A stretch of 64,000 nt of DNA from Diadema setosum (lineage: Eukaryota; Echinodermata; Echinoidea; Diadematoida; Diadematidae), in the NCBI GenBank assembly GCA_033980235.1, contig CM067075.1, positions 30,665,385-30,729,384 on the forward strand. The letters are read 5' to 3'. Of this stretch, positions 55,333 through 64,000 are shown piece by piece. Made by a program: the position numbers and the translations under genes. The notes under the pieces are model-generated. The model did not search any database. It saw only the letters and a list, made by a program, of their open reading frames with translations, and was not told the DNA's origin. Position 1 is the stretch's first letter. Every line of letters begins with the position of its first letter.

Positions 55333-58300
55333 TATATGGTCAGTTTTACAGTAAAGGGTGTAACTTTGATGTGGCAAGGGTCAAAAATTAAAGTTGTGTT
55401 TCCATTTTTATCTTTGCCTTTATTTTATATAGGAATGTCTATATTTTCAATATTTTGTCATTCCAGAGCTTAATTCTTAGGCTAAATATGAAAAATGAAG
55501 CGACTATTATGGAATTTTAGATAAATTTAGGTAAAAACAACAAGAATGTTTTGGTCACCCACAGCAACCAAATGAAGATAAATGATGGAGGTAAGGCAAC
55601 TTTTCATTTGCTGTGAACAGATATTTGAAATATCAAAACACTTTTCCCCCATCAGATATTCGCTCTTGCAATTATTTGGATGTGAACTTCAAATTCCAAG
55701 GTAAAAATGGTACCTGACAAATTATCTTTAAGTTAAAAGAATGTTCTAGAAGCAAGAGCCACTCTAAACATAGCCCTAAATTATCTCTTGGTAACAAACA
55801 TTTATCAACCCGAATCCCAAAGAAATTTGATAATTTTTGACAAAGTTGAAATTTTCAGACTTGTGAGTTTCGGAGGCTTCAGTTAACAAAGTAGTGTGTT
55901 TCGGAGGCTTCAAAACTGCTAACACAAAGTTCTAGTCCTGTATTCACTTAAAATAATAAAACTACAGTAAGCAACTATCACTACATGCTAGAATAAGAAC
56001 AAGGCATCAATAAAATGTGAATAACAGTATACAGATACATTTTATGGCAGTGCATAATGTTTACCCTTCATACAAAATAGAAGGAAATTGGCTTCCACAA
56101 AAGTGAATAACAAATTGTGTACACTTTGAGCAATGCTCAGTTCGAATTTGTGACATTACATGAGGCAATATGATTCTAAAGGAAACTGCAACAGTAGCAA
56201 TAAAAGTACACTGATTAGGAATATCTTTTTTTTTTTTTTTTTTTTTTTTTTGCGGCTTAAAGTTAGCAGCAACGCATGTTTCGGAGGCTTCATCATGACT
56301 GTTAACATGCAAAAATGGTCCATTTTAAGGTGATATGAAGTACATTAATGCAGCTGATTGTTTCCAAATAACTAACAATGCTGTAACATGTAAAATAGTA
56401 TTTATTTGTATGCAGAAAAAAGACTTTCCAACATATATGTTAAGAGACAAAGAAAAATATTTCAAATCTTTATGCTCAGTTGTATACATACACTGTATTT
56501 GCATATCCATGACTTTGGCAATGCAGAACATGATTAGGCTACACACATGTACAGCTGTATGCATTTGTCAAACTTTTCATCATAATGCAGTAAGAATTAC
56601 TTTCAATGAGTTAGAACTGTAGCTATAGACTTAATGCAAAGATTATGTGCGCTTGCTTTATAAGTGCAGTTTGTGCAATGTATATTGACATAAACCATGC
56701 ATCATAATTGTTTTATATACATGTGAAATCATTTTCAACTGTTGATGAGAAAGGTATAGAAAATAGACTATGTGATGGCATGACGCTTAGATTACAACAT
56801 AGCATTGTAAAATATAGAAAGGGGAAAAAAGGTTTATAAACATTCTTTTGCATATGACCATGCCTGATATCCCCTACTACAGCTATCAAATGCAGTGATC
56901 ATGGTCACAGAACAGCAATCTTAAACACCGATCAGCCATTCCATGTAAGGGTCATCATCAAACTGTCATCATCAAAATGGAGTTGGAATAATCAATATAT
57001 TGGTGATATTATCATGGAGCTCAATAGAAATTGAAATGGTCAAGATCCCAACTGGTCATCTTTTTGAATCGCCTGTTGAAAAGATAAATGTACATACCCT
57101 ACCCATGACTGTGTACGAATTTGAATTAAAAAAAAAATGTTGACCAAATGTATAGTTCCCTATAATATATGATAGTTAGAATTTTACTTTCTTTTTCTGT
57201 GGTATACAAGTTACCCCTGTTTCATATCATTTTATTTTTCTTTTTTTTTAATTCTTCAAAGGCTTCTTTTTTTATAGTTATTTTATAAAATTCCAGTTTG
57301 TGTGACTCCTGAGACAGCTAGGAGGCCTGTTTTTGAAGGTACGCATTGAGAAATTGCTAACAGAACTTTTACTGTTTCTAAAAATGACAACCTTTTTAGC
57401 AGAAAATTAAAAAGCAGCAAATGTGTTTAAATATCTAAGTTTTTTAGTATTTAGAAACCCACAAGTTTGTTTTAAATAGTATATAAACCCACAGACTACA
57501 GTTTTAACCCTTTGAATTTCAAAATAGTTAGGGGCTTGTAACTTTTTCCAGAAAAGCCAGGACTAAACAGATTATAAAGATTTCAATCATTTCAATATTG
57601 TTCTTCAGGAACATAACTTCTCCAGTCACCCACCCATGGAAACTACATGTACCCCATGGCAACAGGCTATTTATAAGTAGAGGTCTATATGTCATTTATA
57701 AACAATCCTATCCCAACCATTACTGTCCATTTACTGCACTGAGAACTACAACCGCAAACATGTCACAGAGTCTCACACATGTATGCGAAGAGATGTTTCG
57801 TAACACAAGTTATATTTTGTTTAATCAAAAATAGTCAAGTGGTCACTGCCAGCATGATAAAGTATGGAAAATAGGGTATAGTATCAAGATTGTGTTGCAC
57901 CTTGCATGCCTCAGATCTGACATACAGATTGATATGAAAACCTGTCTGAATGAAGTAATCAAATGTCATAATTCCAAAACAGTACCCTGTGATCCAAGTC
58001 ACACCACAGAAATTATAATCTGCAAGATGTTAGCTATTTTCAAATCCAATCACAAATTTATTGATTAATTATTTTCCTCCAAATAAGTATTGGAAATGAA
58101 AGCCAAAGAACTTGTTAAGAAATGGAAAGCTGAAAAAGTAAAGATTTTAGTATGGCAAAAACAAATGCCATGTGAGTAACAATGGAATGGATTTGTCAAT
58201 GGGTTATAAATGGACATGTAAAAGATTGTGTTTCGAAACTATTACACTCAGATGATAGTGAGTCGAAAGTGTAAAAATCCAAAAAGTATTTTCCACCAAT

Positions 58301-60165
58301 TGCTCTGGATCATGCATAAAAGATACAACCTTAAATTCAAAAGTAATATATTTCTTAGTTAAGTGTATGCTTCCCCCTTGAATAACCATCTATTAAAGTC
58401 CTTGAATCTTCAGGACAGGAATAGTGTTCAGTTCTTTTAAAAAAAAGTGTATTTAACACTAAATAATCAAGTAATTGTTTGGTCTTCATTATCAAAGTCT
58501 AACCAGTCAAAAGAGTGATACTAACAAATATGGTCTCAACACTGTAACTTCTCTCAAGAGTAAAAATGAGTTATCCAACTTAAGAACATTGATGTATCCA
58601 CAACTACTTGCCTTTGTTTGCACTACTGTATCTAGCCTGTTCCATTGTTTCAAAAGGAAACCTACAAAATAAATGCTTTTCATACATTTAAACAACTATC
58701 TACACCTTGCTTGAGGAATCATTAAGTCTCATTCAGTCCAAACAGTTATTTGATAGACTTAGAATTACAAAATTGTAATCAAAACATTCCATTTACATGC
58801 TGTTAACATAAAATGAAGCCTCCGAAACATCTGGAAAATTAATCTGGTATGCCTTATGTTTCTATGAAAATCATGTATGTTATGTAGAAAGTGATGGGTA
58901 AATTGTGTCTTTTTTGGTTGATATACACTGTATAAACATATTTGTGGGGCAACATCCTCATCTGCTAATATTTTATTGCTGAATGAAAAGGTGAGTTATG
59001 TGTGACACGTCTGCACTGTTAAAGAAAAATAGGTAAATCGTATAGTAAATCTATATTGGTGAGTAAACAAAGCAGCCAGAAAACTGAATGTGATTAAATA
59101 TCTTTAGATATGTCATAAGCAATCATTGGGTGGGTGAACAATAAATCTAATTTGATTTTGTCCAGAGAAAATCACAAAAATGCAGTGTTAACATCCTTTT
59201 GAAGCCTCCGAAACCACTTTTTCTCTATAAAATGTATTAGCTAAAAAAATTATTGCAGTATCATAATGTTTTTATTATTTTTGTTGTCTGTCCATGTCTG
59301 TTGATGATTTCATGGCATAATTTGGGGCAGACACTCAAAGAATTTATCAGAAATGTCAAATTAGACGTTTTTGCTGTTTCGGAGGCTTCATGCGTCTCGG
59401 AGGCTTCATGTGTTAACGGAAAATTTGTATTGTCTCCTATTTTCAGAGAGTTTGGCGGATCTTAACTATTTTTGGTCTATTAGGTTAGGGCCCTATATCC
59501 TACATTTTGACATATAGATTAGGTCGCTTCTCTTATCTATATTCATATTATTTGACTAAACACTTTGTTTCGGAGGCTTCAAAACTGCTAACGGAAATTT
59601 CACTTGATGGAATAAACTTATCACAAAATTTCAAATAGCCCTAGAATCAAGTAAACTTTGATGTAAGTCTAAAGTTTAGCTGTACCTTACTATTTTCAGC
59701 ATAAAAGAAAGTAACCAAAACACATCCACTGATCATTACTGTCCATCAAAGTTTGTAAACAATTGTTAACGGAAAATGAAGCCTCCGAAACCTCAAATTT
59801 GAAGTCATAGTATTCTAAAATAAAGGGCCAGATACAAACCAAACTAATTTGGTCATTTCAATTGACCATACAACTATGCTTTTAACATAAAAAATTAGAT
59901 CTCTGCAGTTGCTGTAGAAAATTATTAAAATTTCAAAAATGTTATATAAATTTCAATTCAACAAATTAGTCATTTTTAGGGTACATATGTGACTGTCAAA
60001 ACAAAACGCATCAATACCTGGACCTGATTATGCTACCCAAGGTGGCTACTCATAAGGTGACTCACATGGGAAAATATCTTTGAGATCTGTAAATCTATGT
60101 GTTCAGGGTGGGCCAAAAGGCTAAAAATTGAAAGTTACACCCTTTACCGTAAAACTGACCATATA
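55333..60165. mobile_element. 4.8 kb TIR element with a dispersed 15-mer (H4)
   Basis: Left TATATGGTCAGTTTTACAGT then AAAGGGTGTAACTTT and the complement of the right end (60131-60165) match at 34 of 35 positions. TA(TA) at both edges fits a TA duplication. The interior is AT-rich, with no frame longer than about 95 codons and no recognisable transposase, so it is a large non-autonomous or decayed element. It contains all nine copies of GTTTCGGAGGCTTCA that I found in the window. An alternative reading is two unrelated insertions of short MITE ends 4.8 kb apart, but confinement of the 15-mer to the interval argues for one unit. Confidence 0.65.
55867..59791. repeat. Nine dispersed copies of GTTTCGGAGGCTTCA with nearby GTTAAC
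   Basis: Plus-strand copies start at 55867, 55898, 56278, 59376, 59394 (one mismatch) and 59567. Minus-strand copies lie at 58814-58828, 59200-59214 and 59777-59791. GTTAAC (or GCTAAC at the 55898 and 59567 copies) follows within about 0-10 bp on the motif strand in nearly all cases, often followed by GGAAA. Flanks otherwise differ, so this is a conserved short motif and not a simple tandem repeat. Confidence 0.9.
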
Positions 60166-61329
60166 TTTTTCCTGTTACAGCAGGAAACTTTTTAGACCCA
60201 TCGTCATCCCTATAGCTGCATTCACACAAGATTACCAAGGTATTACATACTTCAGTAATTCCTTGGCACCATTCTCATTCACAAAATAGTGTTTAGATCT
60301 TCTCTGGCCTCACAGAGGCAAGCACAGCACATGTGCACATCTCCTCCCAGAAAAGACGGAAAGTCTGTCACATCACATAAGAAATAATACCACTGTACAA
60401 TCAGTAGCATTTTGAGACACAATTCACACTCAGTGTCACATAATTTCGAGTGAAGTTTGAATTGCCACCCTAAATATCAGGGCTGAGTTAATTGCGATGT
60501 ACCATAGGTACACTGTGTATTTCATGGTGCATTTTGTGGTGTATCTGCATTCACATTTGAAATTACCACACAATACACTGCAGAAACTTTTAACCCAACT
60601 ATGAATGCACTATCTAAACAATGGTTGAAGTATATGGAGTTCCTATATATGGAGAGAGGGAGGTAATATTTGCCATAATTTTCATCAGTGTCTTATCAGT
60701 ACTTCAACAGAAGTTTGTTTTTTTTTTTCAGAGATCTTCAGAGATTTCAGACCGAAAAATTCTACAGATACGATTACAAAGAAAGACTTTTACACCCAAG
60801 AAATTCAAGATGGTTTGCCTGGGTGCATAGGAAGATAATCAATGGGGTGTGAATGGGGTGCATCAGTTTAGGCTAACTGACCTACACTGTTATTGTGTAT
60901 GATGTAATCCAGTGTTTAGGTTTACATGCTGGGTGAGCCCATCCCTCTTGTACTGTATATTTGGATTAGGGGGCAGGGGGATTTGAAGGGAGCAGTGGTC
61001 TGTTACATCATTCCAAGGAGTATCATTCCTACAAAGAGCAGTGCATTCAGAGTCCAGGGAGTGAAAGCTTTTCTGCTACAAACAGTCTGAATGGAAGCCT
61101 GTCTGATTGATAGGGGGCAGCTGTCCTTTATATGGAAACACTAGAAACCCCCTGTTCAGACACAAACCAGTTTATACCAAAACTCATTAAGAAACAACGT
61201 GTGTAGGTCCAGGGGTATAAAGAATCATTGTGTAGCCAACAGACCATTCAGACACTAATCTCGACCGTTGTGGAAAACGTTTACTGTACAATTGTAGATG
61301 TGCAGTTTCCCACTGCGCATGCTGTTATT
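60166..61329. other. Upstream intron or flank, no gene seen
   Basis: Contains several TTCACA and TTCAGACA words in both orientations that may be decayed MITE ends, but I could not pair them. A T run lies near 60718. No exon was recognised. Confidence 0.4.
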
Positions 61330-61660
61330 ATCATGACGTCGCCGCTAGTGAGAGGTTTTCCTGCCTGCTCATAAGCCCCGCCCAGGTGGTAGCAGTTATA
61401 TACCGTTCTATGGTCACCATACGTTCAGACGCACATGGACATGATGCCATGCTGATTCGTTATGCAGCTGTCATTTGTATGACGCACCTCTTGACCCCCG
61501 GGAAAGGTGCGTCATTGTCGCGTCAAGTACCACCAATTTGATGACGCGTGGTACCGTCACGGGAGCAAAATGTCCGTCACAATACTGACCCATTATGTGC
61601 GTCATAGTCGGTCATTTAACCAGAGTGTGTCAAAAGGTTCGTTAATGGGACCGTCATGTA
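61330..61660. promoter_or_regulatory. CpG-richer segment with clustered CGTCA/TGACG words
   Basis: CGTCA or TGACG occurs at 61334 (as TGACGTC), 61480, 61510, 61521, 61542, 61555, 61575, 61600 and 61652. These are half-sites of CREB/ATF-type factors. A GC box (CCCCGCCC near 61377) and ATATAC near 61398 are also present. A hairpin TGACGCACCT...AGGTGCGTCA spans 61480-61514. It might be a promoter or enhancer, or a decayed repeat with CGTCA units; the sequence does not decide. Confidence 0.3.
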
Positions 61661-64000
61661 ATTTTGCGAGGCTTCTTGCATGGTATCCCTCCGTAACAGA
61701 ATAAAACAAACTCGCGAGTCGGCCGAATTCACCGGCTCCTGGAAACGCAAAAATGACACAATTTTCATTCAATTTTATTATACCATACTGATACTCACTT
61801 TGTTCTCGTATGTCTTCTTTTTCTATCTGATGTCAGACTAAAGGTCTTTTCAGAAAGTTTGAGCACAAATTTGCTCCAAAACCACACTACCAAACACGAT
61901 TTGTGATTAAAATCATCACATACAGCCCGCGGCATCGCGAAGCTCGCTATCCTTCAATTGCATTCACTGTAGTGTAGGATGACGACCGTCGACCGTGGAA
62001 CCTGCAGCAAAACCACGTGCGTGATGTCGACCATGTGGTACATGTATACAGTACACGCGTACATACGTATACAGAAGGCGAGGCATGGCAGAGGCCAGGC
62101 CGTAAAACACATACAAACGATTATGGCACTAACATTACCGAGAGTCTATTAAAACCTATATTAACTTAAATTCTATTTAAACACTAGCCATATAAACCAT
62201 GTACCTAACTTGGGTTTAATAAGGTTCGTGTTTAAATAGGCAGGGGCTTCAATCAAGCTGTTTTCGAATCGGGGAAGGGGAGGCGGGAGGTTAGGGAAAA
62301 AATTACTGTGGCCAGGCCGTAGTTTCGCGAAACTATATAGTTTGCCATAGCAACGTGTATATCAAAACACGCGTTTCTATGGGATGGCCATGAACTAGGG
62401 AACGGTTTAGAGAAATTCAAAGTCATTCGAAGTTGAAGTGGTTCTATCCTACGCATTTTTACTTTTGTTGTTGTTGTTCATATCTAAAAAAAATCGATTT
62501 CTTAATTTTTTTTCAACTGGTATTTGGGAGTCTTGTAATACATGTATATTTAAAATGTTGATAGAAATTTCTGAATATATTCAGAAAGTACGCCTAGGCG
62601 CCTACTGTTTGGATAAACGGTAAACATGCAGTCTACGTTCGATACGAAGAAATCATTACGTCTTTCACGAGGAAAAACATACAAAACAAACAAAAAACAC
62701 CTACGAACGAATGTTGATAGCCAAAACTTTGATAAGTAATAAGCAGTTATCATGAGCGTGAACTGAAATTAATTGTCATGATTTTGTTGTCTAACCATGT
62801 GATGACTGCATCTCATTGAACCTACTCGTAGTGAATTTCTCTGGGCATACGAGACCTTTTAAGTATTTCTGTGATTGCATTTTTAATTGACTGATTAATC
62901 GATCTTTTTTTTTTATTGTTCAGGGAACATAAGATATTCGATCAAGTACATTATATTCGACTGTTTGATGTTTCCTACTATGCGCCAAAAGAAAGGCTAT
63001 AGAATCACGATATCTTTGCAATGATTCCTTTAATTCAACTAATGAGCTGGTTCTTCGATCGATATTTCCAGGATATTTACACGCTGTTTATTCCAGTGCG
63101 CGCATTCTTCCGTCTGGCACGCACCTGGGTGTGGCACCTGCTTTTGTGGAAATTTCCACAAGGGGAGAGGGGTGGGGTGTCAAGTTTCTTCGAGCCGAAG
63201 AGACTGCATGTAAAACAATCTCTTCGCTCTAATTTATTGTCATTCGTGCTTTCCCCTTATTCTTTGCTGATATTGAACATTTAGATTTAACTTTACGAAG
63301 GTTGGTAGCACGTGGTTCTATTTTGTTGTGAGGTGTATGTAATTTCTTTTTTTATCATTCTTGGGAAGGAAAAGAAGAGTAAAGGGGGAAAGAAGAATAA
63401 GAGGGAAAGTAAAATGAAATGAACGGCACGTACGCTCAGCATTCACAGTAAGCCGTCTTTTTACACCAGCATAGTTATTATCATCATCACCATCGGACAT
63501 CACTCAGACCATTTTAGCCTTTTCCTATATCAACATTAAGAAACACGCATAGTCCCTCGAGATAAACACCTAGGAAAATAAATAACAAATACAAAGTATC
63601 AACACCTCCCAACAACACAAATATTTAGAAAAGACAACACACGGCACACTAAAGCGGCTGGTATCAAACTTCGTCGCTTCGATTCGAAAAAGTATTGCAG
63701 CAAAGCGGAGAAATCGCCGTTACGAAAATAGCAGTGCGAGACACTTGAAAGAATTACGTCAAATACTTCAAAGTATAAAGGGAACGGATAAAGTGATATA
63801 AAATGGAAGAAATCGTACCAAACGATGTGTGAGAAACGAAAGTGGAGAACGGTAAGTTTAGTAGTAGGCTTAGGCCCTAGCAACAGTTTACAGCACCGAA
63901 AGCTACGCGAAAATAAGGTGAAAATAAATACACATTGGAAACTCGGTATTGCGACGAGATCCTTAGGATCAAGTCAATAAACGATACAAAACAAAGGAAA
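61661..64000. other. CpG-containing flank, no supported exon
   Basis: Less AT-rich than most of the window near 61700-62100 and 63640-63850. The inverted words CTATTTAAACAC (62171) and GTGTTTAAATAG (62229) form a loose hairpin. A donor-like AACG|GTAAGT lies on the plus strand at 63849, but the frame before it is closed, so at most it could be an untranslated exon. I searched the minus strand for the PARD3 start exon (a VVVPCGDG-type motif) and did not find it. Confidence 0.35.

Noticed and set aside
63790..63860. Possible first exon on the plus strand ending AACG|GTAAGT
   Set aside because: The only ATG frame before it closes after a few codons; a splice-like donor alone is not enough.
1..64000. 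CRISPR arrays, bacterial operons or prophage
   Set aside because: The window has spliced exons, long introns and eukaryotic transposons; no regularly spaced direct repeats with unique spacers were seen.

Overview
The window is metazoan nuclear DNA: AT-rich, intron-scale non-coding sequence with three short spliced exons and dozens of small transposons and foldback elements. The dispersed repeat style (TTAA-flanked hairpins, tandem TGACCTTTGACC phrases, elements ending in a hairpin before AGCTAAAA) is what I associate from memory with marine invertebrates. A sea urchin or related deuterostome is my best guess; the species is not determinable from the sequence alone.

The only protein-coding gene I can support is a minus-strand PARD3/Par-3 (Bazooka) orthologue. 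Three consecutive exons are visible in transcription order: 29199-29095 (second half of the N-terminal oligomerisation domain), 9996-9741 (its end plus a His/Asn-rich linker) and 3553-3435 (the RRxSDP phosphosite region). Splice sites and phases agree across both junctions. The introns between them are 19.1 kb and 6.2 kb. The start exon is not found; it is probably beyond 64,000. Later exons (PDZ domains, aPKC site) lie below position 1. All other long open frames look like chance or repeat-derived frames.

Layout: 1-3,434 intron with a small foldback MITE and a GTCTA hairpin abutting an exon; 3,435-3,553 exon; 3,554-9,740 intron with a three-copy dispersed repeat and a hairpin-ended element with four tandem units (8,187-9,570); 9,741-9,996 exon; 9,997-29,094 intron crowded with foldback and MITE copies (10,053; 13,793; 14,668; 16,750; 18,771; 20,551; 23,967); 29,095-29,199 exon; 29,200-64,000 upstream intron or flank with further MITEs, a pair of inverted 1.8/2.4 kb elements (41,238 and 50,900), a three-level nested insertion (50,203-54,490), a 4.8 kb TIR element carrying nine copies of one 15-mer (55,333-60,165), and a CpG-richer stretch with clustered CGTCA words (61,330-61,660).

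The main interest is the mobile DNA. It includes two 20-21 bp palindromes that look like whole transposons reduced to their two termini, each with its own 7 bp target duplication; the large 15-mer element; a nested insertion whose empty site is present 41 kb away; and consensus DR1 nuclear-receptor half-site pairs spread by repeats.
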